Origin: Bryoerythrophyllum caledonicum
Taxonomy: Eukaryota; Streptophyta; Bryopsida; Pottiales; Pottiaceae
DNA length: 64,000 bases
Direction of reading: 5' to 3'
NCBI GenBank assembly: GCA_963971425.1
Contig: OZ020517.1
Location: forward strand, 23,260,462 to 23,324,461
A program made the position numbers and the translations under genes. Positions 1-12,940 of this stretch are shown one piece after another. A model generated the notes under the pieces. It saw only the letters and a program-made list of their open reading frames with translations, had not been told where the DNA came from and ran no database searches. Within the stretch, counting starts at the first letter, position 1. Each line of letters starts with the position of its first letter.

Positions 1-1036
1 AGTGGAATGAAAGAGAGATGTGTGAAAGAGGTTGGTGATATATGTTTCAAAGTTATTTATGTTTTATAGATCCTCTATTATTAACCTTACTCAACGTGTT
101 TTGAAAGCAACCATATAGAAGAAATGTGAAGGGTACTAGAATGGGACATGGAAAAAATAGAAAACACTTGAAGAAGAGAAGATTGATAACATTTTTGCGC
201 AATAAAACTCTTCAAAAAAATATGCTATATTATGGTCTATATATATAAATTAGGCATTTGCTGCTTTACATTCGAATGTAGTACACAATTTGATTATTTT
301 CTTCAAAGGGCATTGAATAGGAAAATGTAGCTTCAAAAGTTTCAAAAGNNNNNNNNNNNNNNNNNNNNNNNNNNNNNNNNNNNNNNNNNNNNNNNNNNNN
401 NNNNNNNNNNNNNNNNNNNNNNNNNNNNNNNNNNNNNNNNNNNNNNNNNNNNNNNNNNNNNNNNNNNNNNNNNNNNNNNNNNNNNNNNNNNNNNNNNNNN
501 NNNNNNNNNNNNNNNNNNNNNNNNNNNNNNNNNNNNNNNNNNNNNNNNAGTTTGTATTGGTAGTTTTATTCATTTATTTGGTTTTTGATATTTGAATTCT
601 TTGAATGTAAGGCAATTTGGTTTTATAAAATAAAAAATGGTTGAAACCAAAAATTGTACAAAGAAATAGAACATAGTTCTATTTTCCTACTTGGACAATT
701 GGAGCCTTTTGCCCATGTTTTTATTTTTATTCGTAGTATAAAATGTTATATTTCATAATGTATTTTCTTAGACTTCAATACATGATTTCAAGAAGATGAA
801 GAAGAAAAAGAAGAACTCCGAACTCTCTTGGAGGCTGGCGTGATTAAAATGTTTGTTCGTCCCACCACTATGTTGATGCTCACCGGACAAAGAGTTATTA
901 CAGTGGAACGAATTTGTCTTCTCAAGGGAAGACACTATGAAATAGGAGACACAACAAACAGAGGTTTATAAGGAGGGGCACATCTTGTATATTGAATTAC
1001 ATTTGTTGGCAAGAGTCTTATGTCAAAAGACGTATT
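1..1036. other. AT-rich flank with 200-bp assembly gap
   Basis: No gene is recognisable. Positions 349-548 are exactly 200 N, the conventional size for a gap of unknown length, so any reading frame across it is an artefact. The right edge, 1023-1036 (TCAAAAGACGTATT), is the target-site copy left of the LINE insertion that follows. Confidence 0.85.
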
Positions 1037-1432
1037 ATGTGTTAGAGGACTTTCATACAAAGACCCCCCACCAAACCACATAGACCCTAGTCTCACTATT
1101 CAGTTTATTGAATTCACATATTGCAATGATAGATTCTCTCCGGACACTATTGTAAACAAAACAAACAAATACCAACCATTACTTGACGATATTCAAGCAC
1201 TAGGATGGAAAGTAGACCCCCTCATTGTCATCACCGCGGGTGCCAGAGCCACCACCTTCATTCCCTCAATGACAACCCTTGAAGATACATTTAAAATCCC
1301 CATAACTTCAATCAAAACCACCTTCTCAAATATTAACATTATTGCAATCTAACATGCTATGTCAATACTCCTGCATAAACGAAAACTTGAAAACAACCAA
1401 CCCCTTCCTGACACATCGAACCCCCCTTCATA
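1037..1432 (+). pseudogene. LINE ORF2 C-terminal fragment, restriction-endonuclease-like domain (inferred)
   Basis: The frame reads through 'CVRGLSYKDPPP', 'IQFIEFTYCNDRF', 'KTNKYQPLLDDI' and 'LGWKVDPLIVITAGARA', then meets TAA at 1350-1352. The same frame continues past it with 'HAMSILLHKRKLENNQ' to a stop near 1432. The fragment at 43327-43839 is the same domain with CAA (Gln) in place of the TAA, so this copy carries a nonsense change. The spacing of an acidic residue in a hydrophobic strand (IEFT), a K-x-x-K-Y helix and a later strand ending in TAG-A-RA resembles the PD-(D/E)xK endonuclease at the C-terminus of R2-type LINEs. That family assignment is inference. No reverse transcriptase survives in this copy. 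Confidence 0.6.
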
Positions 1433-2416
1433 GACCTGCACTTGTATTTCACCGCGCACGCCCTCCCTTTCTTAGAGACTTTTGAGACCTTGGGTCCCTT
1501 GATATTGGTCACTTGTTACTGGGTACATAGTGTCCAACCTCGAAAGGGGGAAGTAGTTCCACACTACTAACCCATGCCCGGTGGGCATGGACTTAGTGGT
1601 CGAATGAACGAACACTCTATCCACGCCGGCCTCCCTCCGGGGACCGGCCTTCTTCTTCTTCTTCTTCTTCTTCTTCTTCTTCTTCTTCTTCTTCTTCTTC
1701 TTCTTCTTCTTCTTCTTCTTCTTCTTCTTCTTCTTCTTCTTCTTCTTCTTCTTCTTCTTCTTCTTCTTTTCTTCTTCTTCTTCTTCTTCTTCTTCTTCTT
1801 CTTCTTCTTCTTCTTCTTCTTCTTCTTCTTCTTCTTCTTCTTCTTCTTCTTCTTCTTCTTCTTCTTCTTCTTCTTCTTCTTCTTCTTCTTCTTCTTCTTC
1901 TTCTTCTTCTTCTTCTTCTTCTTCTTCTTCTTCTTCTTCTTCTTCTTCTTCTTCTTCTTCTTCTTCTTCTTCTTCTTCTTCTTCTTCTTCTTCTTCTTCT
2001 TCTTCTTCTTCTTCTTCTTCTTCTTCTTCTTCTTCTTCTTCTTCTTCTTCTTCTTCTTCTTCTTCTTCTTCTTCTTCTTCTTCTTCTTCTTCTTCTTCTT
2101 CTTCTTCTTCTTCTTCTTCTTCTTCTTCTTCTTCTTCTTCTTCTTCCTTCTTCTTCTTCTTCTTCTTCTTCTTCTTCTTCTTCTTCTTCTTCTTCTTCTT
2201 CTTCTTCTTCTTCTTCTTCTTCTTCTTCTTCTTCTTCTTCTTCTTCTTCTTCTTCTTCTTCTTCTTCTTCTTCTTCTTCTTCTTCTTCTTCTTCTTCTTC
2301 TTCTTCTTCTTCTTCTTCTTCTTCTTCTTCTTCTTCTTCTTCTTCTTCTTCTTCTTCTTCTTCTTTCTTCTTCTTCTTCTTCTTCTTCTTCTTCTTCTTC
2401 TTCTTCTTCTTCTTCT
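1037..2416 (+). mobile_element. 5'-truncated non-LTR retrotransposon (LINE), copy 1
   Basis: The insertion is bounded by a 14-bp direct repeat, TCAAAAGACGTATT, at 1023-1036 and 2417-2430, which I read as the target-site duplication. Inside, in order: the C-terminal end of an ORF2-like protein (to about 1432), a 3' untranslated region, and a TTC microsatellite that runs right up to the duplicated target. The body matches a second copy at 43320-44143 in both protein and 3' UTR. 5' truncation plus target duplication is the standard outcome of target-primed reverse transcription. The first few codons before 1037 are therefore host flank and not part of the LINE protein. Confidence 0.85.
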
Positions 2417-2418
2417 TC
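1649..2418. repeat. (TTC)n microsatellite, about 770 bp
   Basis: A nearly pure TTC tract (GAA on the other strand) with only three visible one-base interruptions: near 1768 (TTTT), 2146 (TTCC) and 2365 (TTT). It abuts the LINE 3' UTR on the left and the duplicated target site on the right, so it is the expanded 3' tail of that LINE. The long poly-Leu/Phe/Ser and poly-Glu/Lys/Arg reading frames here are translations of the repeat, not genes. Confidence 0.95.
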
Positions 2419-2430
2419 AAAAGACGTATT

Positions 2431-5400
2431 TTCCGGATTTTGGGCTTGATTTTATCGGAGGTCACGTAGGTCGGATAGGAAGTAGTTATTTTCCAATCTT
2501 TGCTTATGGAAGAGAATAGGCATGGCATGTTGGATGGCAATGGTGTTTATGCTTTTTATTTAAGCAATTGATATTTTGGATGTATCTTGAATTGCTTTGA
2601 TTGAGGGGATATGGAGTGTAGCTTTAGCGCCACCCTTAATCACTATTAGAGGGTCAACCTTCCAACCGAGTGCGCTAATCTTCTTTAAGAGTGATTGATA
2701 TATATATATATATATATATATATAATTGCAATATGTAAATTCAATGAATTTGATGGTATTATTTGGGTTCTTAATATCTTGGGGGATTGTTGTATGTTAG
2801 TCCACAAACACATAGTATATTTGGTTTGAGTCTGACATTATAGTGGTATCTTTGAGTGTCACAAGTAGAAAAAAATAACGAAGATTATATTGTAACTTTG
2901 GGCAGGTTGTTATTGAACGTACTGGCATTATAGCATACATAAGAGTGAAACATCTAGATTTACTAGCCAACATAAGTAGTCTTCTAATTTACCATACTAT
3001 TTTGTTGTATCTTTTAACAATTAATGAGTGTACGTGTTGTTGTTGGTATTTGAGGAGTCTATGTAACTATGTGTCTGGGTTGGTAGAGTTGCAAATGCGA
3101 CATGTAATGGAGGAATATGGCTCTGCTCCAAAGAAGATGAAATATTGTATTTAGTTTAACATCTAGTATATTATTTGTATGTCGTACAAGTATTGGCATA
3201 TTTGTTTACTACGAGATAATTAAGATAGTATTTGTAGGCTTTCATATGTCGTATTTTACATGTATGATATATTATATGGTGAATATGAACTATTGTGTGG
3301 TCCTTGTTTACTAATTGAATGGTCATTAATCTTCAATCATTGGTATGGTCATATTACTTTATATCACTTGCAAAATTGCAAAGACAACCTCCATTGATCT
3401 TGCACGCTAAACAATTTATTCTTCAATTCTTTATTCTTCATATTTACATATTTTCTATTCACTTCATGTATCTTTTCGTTGTTATCTTCTAGAATCTCCA
3501 AGAAATTTTCCTTGATTGTGTTGTTGGATTTCTCTTGCATCTTGATAGTCTCCACAATATTAATTATAGTGGTGTTGATGTTTTATAACCTAAAATATTT
3601 TATTTACTTTTCAGAGAAAATATCAACTTCTTTTAAACTCTGCTGATGGGATGCAAAGTCCACATTATTGTCTCCAATAATATAAGTTTTATTCACGAAT
3701 TGTAAATAGACAATTGGATTGGTGCATCGGACACTGACACTTGTACTATGATGAGTATCGTTGTCGTTTTGAAACCGTATGGACTTTACGTTCAAATCTA
3801 TTATGATCTTATGAATCTTATTAATAATATGCAGAACACCTATGCAAATGGGAAGAGGGAATAGATTAAAGGTCACTACATCTTTCCTTGTTTTGGTCTA
3901 AAAAATATCTCTTGGTTCCTTTGTCTCAAAAGTTTGTCTAGCTTGCAAGGTTTCATGTTGCGTGATAACTCAATCAAGTTGAACATTCTCGGCTTGTTTT
4001 GGCGTAGTGACAATGATGAAGGCGTGGGAGTCTTCTATGGAGTTATGGACTTGGGTTACTTCAAACTCATGTCCATATTGGAAAATATTCCAAAGCACCT
4101 CTTTGAAGAACTCTCAGAGTAAATTTCCTTTCAATAAGTCACTTTTTATTTCTATCAAGAGGTTAGAACCTTTTGAGATACTTTGGTAAGACTTACAAAT
4201 TTTATATATTACATTTTCATCATCAATCCTAAATATAAGAGGTCTAAGACTCTTGAGCAACATAAGTCCATTAATTTCCTACTTAAACAAGTGTAATATT
4301 ATGATGCCCATCCACACTCAATTTTACCTTTATGTTTAATGCTTAAACATTGAATGTCTATGGGGTCTACTAGTTCTTTTTCTATCATGATGTCCATCTA
4401 ATTTGGTCCTTTGATTACAATATCTTTGACTTTGTCCTATATATAATTTCATAATTAATTCAATTAATGAAGCAACTTCTATAGACTCTCTCACTAACAA
4501 GGTTGTGTAGTGTCCACATGATCATTTCACAAACAAAAACATATTTCTCATATTCACTTCTTGATACATTATACTTCATAAGTCTTCGCCATAATACATT
4601 CATATCATCGATCAAGACTTTAAATACATATTTTTAAATGCAGCTTGCCTTTGTCCCGTACGGAAAACACAATACACGAATCTCAATTGAAATATTATTT
4701 AATACATTTTAAAAATATCAAAAAAACATATGAACCTCCATTTAATCATTTATATACTTTAAAATTTCTCTTTTTTACTTTGTAAATATTTTCTTTCAAA
4801 TCAAGTTTACACAATTATTTTCACTCTAGATTTTCAATTTATTGTAATTATAGAATTTATATGAAAATTAGAGTTACATGGCATTTTACATAATGTTCTA
4901 CTAACTTTGCAATATAAAAATGATAGAATTGATATACAAAGAACCTATCAATTTAAAAATGTTAAGAATGATTGATAGTATTACATGGGGATATCTGTTG
5001 ATGATAAGTGTAAGTGTTTATATCAACCAATGATTTATATTATTTGAAAATGGTTGAAAATCATCCACCAATAATATAAATTATAAATGATGAGGCAACA
5101 ATCCAAGCTTTTTGGTAGTATATTTCCAAGAATTTGAATTTTGAATGCTTTGACATATACTTCTGTTTATAACTGTATATGGTTGTACGTGTTTTTGACA
5201 ATGTTTAGAAGAATGTGTGACTAAACAAATATGCAAGATCGCTATGCGGCACACATGTTGGTTGAGAATAACACGTTGTTGAACGCATGAGATTGCACTG
5301 TCATATGGCACATGTCTTGGCATGAAGTGAATTGCAAATTGCTTAAAAAGGCACTTGTAAGATACTTGGCATCTCATCAAGTGATGTATAATAAGTGCAT

Positions 5401-8400
5401 TTAGAAAAGGACAATATTTTACTTCTAGTATTGTAAGCTTGCATTATTAGCAATTGTAGCCATATGTAGAAGAGGCATATCCTTCTCAAAATTCTTGCAA
5501 GTCCATAGAGACTTCACAGTTATGTATCAAGCACAAATACAATCAACAATCTCATTGCATAGTATAGCCATGCTTAGAACCTCCAACAAAAAAGACTTGA
5601 TATTTGAGGTTTTATTCACATTGTTCAATTTTTAGTGATAGTAATGGATGTTGGAAGAGTAACAGTTATGATACGTGTGGTCATGTTTGGCCAATGCTTT
5701 GAGGATTTCTTCATTGAGCAAATTATGTAGTGAGATGTCACTTCAACGCATATTATGTTGGTGCTTTAGAGGTTATCATTCTATTTTAACAGCAAGATTT
5801 TCAATTAGTTTTGACTCATTTTATAATATGGAAAATAACAGAAAAGTTTATCAAATTTTTCCATAAAATCTTTTATTTTTGGTGTACTAAAAAAAAATTA
5901 ACATATTTATACTAAATTGAATAAATTGTGTTTACAAAGTTTTGGTCATTGATCTCTTTTGAAACACGACTTGTGATATCAATCAATATAAGTTTGTATA
6001 ATAGTCATTATTACTTCCTAATCTTCATTATACTAAGCATCATAATATAAAGCCCAATATTTGTAAAGTAGTAACGGTTATTGTGTTTCTATAGTTGGAC
6101 ATGACAAATGAAGTTTTATTATTGTTAAAGACATACTCCACGAGACGTTCTGAAAGTCTCTTATAACAATTTAGAACAAGTGAAAGATCTTTAAGAAACT
6201 TTGTGTCAATAGAAATTGGTGGAAGTTGTTTAATAAGCTTCTTGGAGTTGCTTGTAAGACTTTCTATGCTAGATTTTGATAGAAGTAGGTGGAATTTGTT
6301 GAAGAAGTTTCCTAGACTAAAGTGTATAATATTATAATTTAAAATATACCCATATTTGTTACAACATTATAAACCATTTATGTAGATTAGAGGAAAAATA
6401 GAAGTGGAGAAAAATGAGAAAGGTGAAAGGAACTTGAAAGGTGCATGCATGTGGCAAGATCAAAGAAGTAAAACCAATTTACATGGCTTGTATGAGATTG
6501 GCAAGGACAAGAGCCAAACACAAGAGATTGTACCACTGTGTGATACACGTATTGAATGATAAAAGATACTTATGTGGACATATGAAATTAGACCGCCATG
6601 TGGCTATGTGTTGGCATTGAGTAATTTGCAAATTGTTTGAGATGTCACCAAATGGAAATAAAAGTGAATGCCTTCCAAAGAAGGAAATATTAAAGCATAA
6701 AGATATGTTTTTTAGAATTAAATTTGGTATGTAGTGCGAGTGAGGAATTTTATTGTTAACTAAGGTTTTGAAGCATATATAATATGATTCTTCATCAAAC
6801 AATGTATGTAATAAGATATCTGATTATCATATTTATTCATGGTAAAGCTATTTAGATCTTGTCATGGATATTATTTAACACCACAAGAATATGGTAATGA
6901 TCTGGTTGGTACTATCAAGTATGGATTGTATTGTTTATTGATTTCTTAATTATTATAAGTAAATTGCATTAACATTATCTTTAGGACTAATCTAAAATTT
7001 ATCTTGTTGGTATATGACGTAATCTAGTGCTTGTGGTGAGTTATTTTTTAAAAATCTTATAGATTATTTTAATTTTTTGACAATGACATATGGATTCTAT
7101 GAGATATTTAATAAATATGTCATTTTATTCAATAGATTTGAAAAACCTAAAAGGCCTATTTTTATTCATGAGTTTTTATATTTTAATTACTTTAAAAAAT
7201 TTACTTAAGATAATTTATTTAATTCAAACAATAATAGTTCAAACAATAATAGTTTAGTTTAGCCAATCATTTATTTTAAAGAATAATAGTTTAGCCAATC
7301 ATTTTGTAAAATTAAAATATATTTTTATTGTGATAAAATTAAACCTATTTTATTCCAATAAAATTTGAATTCATTTTATGTAGTTTTATTTATCAAAACT
7401 AGTTAAATTAATCCAATAACATTAAACCGGTCTATTGAATAAAATTAATGTAATAAATTTGATTAATCTAATTCATCTATAATCCAATGTATTCTATTCA
7501 ATCTAAGATAAATAATAAAATTAAATCAACTGATTTAAAATCCAATTCACTAACTTTAATATAATCTAATATATTTTAGCTATTTTGATTAATCTAAATA
7601 ATCTAATTAATTTTATCCAACATAATCTAATCTAATTTGGTTAATTAAATTCATTTTAGTAATCTCATGAATTTAGTCTAATCTAATATAATTATATGTT
7701 TATTTTATATAATTTAGTTTGGTTATTCCACTTTACTTTTGATAAAATAATTTAGTTCATTTGATATAATTTTAATGGTGTTATTCTTAAATTTGAATGG
7801 TCAATGTTGAATTCACGTTATAGTAGATTAGTTGCAAGTTGATAAATTGTAATTAACTAGAAATTGAATCCTTAGAAATCAATACAAAACTTTTTTGTAT
7901 TTATAGTCAATACAATAATATATATGAGTTTTGTGAATCATTAGTCAAGCCACCAAAATTTCAATCTATTATCTCTTCTATGGTATCTTTGTCTTTATTT
8001 ATCAACAACTTTATTAAATGAATTACATTTCTAACACTTTAAAATGCGTACAAGTTTTTACAAACAAGTTTTTTTTTGGACGCCACTACACAATCTTATC
8101 AAACCTTAAACCATAAACTTTATTCTTTTAACATATATTTTTCTCACCAACACCAACATTTCCCTCATCCCAACTCCAAATGATGCATATGAGTCTATTT
8201 GTATTTGTGTCAGTGCTCAACTAAGAAATATCCAATACTCATGATATCAAATCCTAAACTTGGTTTACATGGGGGCGGAGGTAGAGCTTGAGGATGTAGT
8301 ATGCAATTGGGAGTTGAGTTGATGGGCTTATGGAAGGCAGGGCCATTTCACTGGCACGTGAACCACTAAGGTTGAGATCCTCAACTATCATAGCCATTGG

Positions 8401-9540
8401 TGCCATAAGGGTCGTGATGTTCTAAGGTTGATTGCCTTTAAACCACCAATTCAAAGATCCTTACATGTGCATGTAAAGAAAATCTTTTGCTAGGTTTATT
8501 AAAGAATTACAATATAAAAAAATAAAAATAAAAAATGATAAAAGGCTTTAGAATATAAACTACTGAAAGACATTACACTATATGTTGCCTTCTTTATACT
8601 CAAACCTTGTGGTAGTATTAACCACCAAGGTTGAGATCCAAAAGCATGTCAAGAAAGTGTGAGATTGAGTGCCCCTATGCTTTGTATACTTCTCCAAAAT
8701 ATTGGCTTATGCATGGACAATTGTGCATGAAAGGCATATAAGCATACCTCCAAATTAAACCAGCTATAAGTGGAGCTTACCTTGATGAGACATAATCCCC
8801 AAGCAAATCAACAAGCTCAGCACCAAGCATCAAGTTCATCATACTTTATCAAAAAAATAACAAATAAAAAACTGCACTCTTTTAATAATTAAATCTCCAA
8901 TAGTGTTGTATATATATATATATATATGTATATATAATTTATTGTCTCATAAAATTCGAAATTATCATTGAACATTGATCTAATTTAACCTTTTAACATC
9001 GATAGAACCATAACGTGACCTCTAAAGGTGTTAATTCTCAATTTCCATGAAATATGTAAGGAATTAGAATGAGTAATGTTACGTAAGTAGTTACCCCTAC
9101 ATTACACATACACATTGAAAAATTCATATCACAATTTGGAGTTACGGAACTCATGGAAAAGCTAGGAATACATTGTATGATACATCAAATACACTAAAAT
9201 ACAATGAAAATCATACCACATACTATGTGTATTTCATACACATGCAAAATGATTTTGGTCTTAAACTTTGATTGGGATTTGTCTTAAGAGACTCTTCATT
9301 GTTTTTTGATTGTTGACCTCTCGTATCGCATACAAAACTTCCGTTTAAATTTGTATAAGTGTGAAACATTTTGTATACAATCAAGTGGACAAAAGTAAAA
9401 AATTCATCAATAATCATGAATAATAGTTTACTTCACATATGATATGTGAATGTGAAGCTATCAACCTAGTGCACATATAAACCTCTTTCACTCAAGGTAC
9501 AAAAATTCTTGTAAGAATCTATTGATGGATAATGTAGTAT
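2431..9540. other. AT-rich, gene-poor intergenic region
   Basis: I see no conserved coding region in these 7 kb. A (TA)n run lies at about 2699-2724 and another TA-rich run near 8909-8930. A minus-strand open stretch at 3364-3555 would encode a charged, coiled-coil-like peptide (NNEKIHEVNRKY, KNKELKNKLF). It faintly recalls the C-terminal helix of Myb-like proteins carried by Harbinger elements, but it is too short to assign. The part from 7000 to 7800 is almost entirely A/T with short repeated words of the type 'taatctaat'. Confidence 0.6.
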
Positions 9541-12086
9541 ACCTCCAAAATCCACAATTTTCACTGTGGGAATCCGTTCCCACACGGTTCCGGATATAGC
9601 CTTAAAATCCGGCTCGATATAAAGATTACAAAAAGATTAGTAAATAGAATATTATAGTAGGATGCAAATAGGTAGAAATAGGAAATGAGGAATCCAGGTC
9701 CAACCGGAATCCTTAAAGAGTGCTATTAGAGTATTTATGCGGAAAATAGACGTCCGGAGAAATCCGGACTATTCCAGGGGAGATCCGGAATCCGGAACTG
9801 TCATCATGAAACAGACCTCATCCGGCAGCCGTCTGTTCTTTGTGGCAACTATAAGAGGAGATCCTCATGCATGAAACCCCTTTAGTGTCCAACGCTCATC
9901 CACACCGCCATCAATTATTCTCCGGAAGTCAACTTCCCCGGCCTCGAGACAATGTTTCGAGGAAGCTGCCAATCCGACAAAGATCTAGTATTAGGAAATC
10001 CCTAGTCCCTTTTGAATTAGTAGCAAATAATGATGGGGCTCAGATTTACACCCACCTACTAACAAAGGAGACTAAGGGAAGTTTGCATCTGGAATGCCTA
10101 AGTCTAGAAAACTGTGAGTCTGGAAAGCTTTTCCGGAAACAATTGTAGAACGAGTGAGAATGAGGATCCGGTGGATTGGTGCTTAGTGTTTGTGGATTAC
10201 GTAGTGATTCTACAAGAAACGACAGGTCTTTGTGGAAACAAACTTGGAGCAGTTTACTTTAGAAGCATTTAATGACGATTGAGTGTCTTCCGGAGGAATA
10301 CTGACCCTACGACTTGCAACATTCACTACCAAGATTCAATGACTTTAAACACTATAATCTATTCCATCAATCTTTGGATGTTTTCCAAATTTTCTCCAAG
10401 TGTTAGGTCATGGGTTGAGTTCAATTTTATAGAGTTTGATACTAAAATTAGACATTGTATTTCCATCAAAGTTAGTTCAAAGATCAAAAACCAAGAGAAA
10501 TCTTGGTTATTTAGGAACATGCTTCTGGCACTAAAAAGTTAATGAAATTAGGAACTAAGGAAATTCTATGATTGAATTTTTTATAAAAAGAAATATAGAA
10601 ATATGAAGTTTGGCTTAAAAATTGTTCCAATTATAAGTATTAATGATATGTTTACATTCTTTGAGTCAAATTTTGATAATATTGCGCTACATAAGATGAA
10701 TTATAAATGTAAAAGAACCTTTTTTTATTCATCTATGTCAACTAGAATTATTAAAATTGTATTTAGCTTATTTAATTTAATCAGTTATTTTCTTTCCTAT
10801 TTAATTTCTCCTTCATTATAGTTGAATGGTCTTAATTGTTCTCATTGTGCTTTTCAATCTTCTACCGCTTACTGATTCCACCTGGTTGAAAACACATATT
10901 TAAAAGAAGAATTTCAACATGTAGGGTAGCCTCTATTCAAAAACACTATTGTCCTTTACAACACTATACAAATATTTTTTATTCTACACATAGAAGTCAT
11001 CCTAACAACGCTTCTAAAATACCAAATCCAATGTAAGATAAAAAATTCACTAACTTGAGAATTACTCATGGTGGATGTTGTAGTCTAGTGGTTCGTCATT
11101 CTCAAAGTTAACCAAAATTAACCTTAAGCAAGCCCACCTTACCAGATTGTTTCCAGGGATTTTTATCGTGCATCAAACTCTTTAAATCTTAACAACAATT
11201 CTCACATAAAACCTCGGCACATCCCGGAGGATGGCTTCCCCAGTACCTTAATAATCGATAACAAGTAACCACATGTGTTTCAGTTATACTCTGTTGAGCG
11301 TCAGAGTAGATTTCGGGTAAGTTTTTACAGTGCCCGGAAAGCCACTGCCCTCCGTTTTCGCAGTCCAGAGGTCACAATATCCACAATCTAACCCTACACC
11401 TTCAAAGAGTTAAAAAGGTCGCAGCCGATTTACCGGTCTTAACAATCTACCAGGAACTTGTCTCGGTAAACCGATCATGTAAGCCCGGGTTCCAACTACA
11501 ACCACACCCAATGAATCAAACCAAGAAGATACAAGACTCACAACAAGTTAGTACTAAGCAAATCATACAAGCAAGACAATCTTCCATGGGGATCGTCGGA
11601 ACTCATCCACTATAAGGGTAATAATTCCGGAATTCTCCACACTTAAGCTTAGCCGGGATGTCTCCTGGTGTACCGAGAGAAGGTGGATGTCACCCCCTAC
11701 TCCCCATTAATCCAAACACTTCCCACTTAAGAGAGACTATCATAAATAGTCGTGGGCTTCCAAGATCCCGTCCGGTAAAGCAACTCTTCCCGGTCCCACC
11801 GGTGAAGGGTCTAGAGCATAAGTCCCGGACCTCACTCTACCTATCTAACCGGGATATCCTAGCCCCTCGGGATGCCTCTATTTATACTCAGTCACATAAC
11901 ACACAAGAAGTCACAACCTTGCACTCCTAGCAAAGACACACTAGGAGGACTCAACTCTCTTCCGGTCTACTCACACAAGCTCAACAAAGACTCTAGACGC
12001 AAGCAATGAAGGCAAGACACGAGCACATCAACAAAGAGAAGAGTACTTCATACAAGAGCCCAAGGCTCTTAAGTACACAAAGGCTA

Positions 12087-12271
12087 CTAGCTACCCTCCA
12101 AAACTAAATCCCTAAAAGGTGGAAATGGCATCTAAAGAGTGCACCAAAGTCAATAGCTATCCTCCAAAACTAGACCCCAAAAGGACAAAACGGCATCTAG
12201 AGAGTGCACTAAAATCAATAGCTACTCTCCAAAAGTAAATCAACTAAAGGACAAAACGGCATCTAGATCCT
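12087..12271. repeat. Three tandem copies of a ~65-bp unit
   Basis: Units begin near 12087, 12154 and 12219. Each carries the words 'TAGCTA.CCTCCAAAACTA', 'AAAAGGACAAAACGGCATCTA' broken by small changes, and 'GAGTGCACYAAAATC'. The third copy is cut short after 'GGCATCTAGATCC'. No coding frame is kept through all three. Confidence 0.75.
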
Positions 12272-12523
12272 AAAATTAAAGGTAGCCTAGTCACCGGCGG
12301 ATTACCGGTAGACCGGTAAACCGGTAGACTCCCGATCCCGGGACCGGTGAACATTTCCCTAACAAAAGTAAGTAGTCGGAGAAACCACTCAAGTGGTAGT
12401 GAACGGGTGCGCAATGGGGCCCCATCGACATCACTACTCTCACTCTAGTGTTTAATTCTAGCAACTTAAAACAACATCCCACCAACCGGTGAGGTAAATC
12501 AACACATAACATATAACAAAGAC

Positions 12524-12940
12524 TCAACCGGAAGACTCTTCCGATTGAGACGTATAGGGATTGTCACTACGTCTGGAAGTACCCACATGGTCGAGAGAAT
12601 CCTTCGGGAGGTCAGATGTCTCAACCGGGAGGTCTACCAGTGGATTGGGAATATCCACCGGGAGATCTACTGGTGTAGTGGCGGTATCCACCGGAACGTT
12701 GAGTGTATCTGTAGATACATCCGGAGTCTCCTTAAGCTCAATCAATATGGCCACAAAAAATTCCACCAAGGACTCCGTGGTTGAGGAAGGGAGGTCTATC
12801 GGTTCCTTCCCAGTAGAAGTTATCGGGAGGCTTTTTTTTCTCTCATAGACCTTCAAGCCCCACTCCTTGGAAGATAGAGAATCCACCCGGCTCACCGGAG
12901 AGCCATGTTGTCTGGGGTGGACAAAATCCTCAAAATGCAT
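12524..12940 (-). CDS. Hypothetical Pro/Asp-rich protein, 138 aa
   Basis: I do not recognise this protein. It starts MHFEDFVHPRQHG and has a central low-complexity part made of short variants of 'PVD(L/I)P' and 'PVET' (about residues 75-115), then a polar tail ending SQSEESSG. It lies in the CCGG-rich block, so the frame may survive because the region is less AT-rich. The linker between integrase and reverse transcriptase in copia-type polyproteins is often similarly polar and repetitive, which is the only hint of origin. It may equally be a chance frame. Confidence 0.25.
   Translation of the reverse strand: MHFEDFVHPRQHGSPVSRVDSLSSKEWGLKVYERKKSLPITSTGKEPIDLPSSTTESLVEFFVAILIELKETPDVSTDTLNVPVDTATTPVDLPVDIPNPLVDLPVETSDLPKDSLDHVGTSRRSDNPYTSQSEESSG

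Noticed and set aside
250..573. Minus-strand frame of 107 codons
   Set aside because: It runs through 200 N, so the frame is not real sequence.
1574..2540. Long open frames on both strands (poly-Leu/Phe/Ser; poly-Glu/Arg/Lys)
   Set aside because: They are translations of the TTC/GAA microsatellite, with no coding features.
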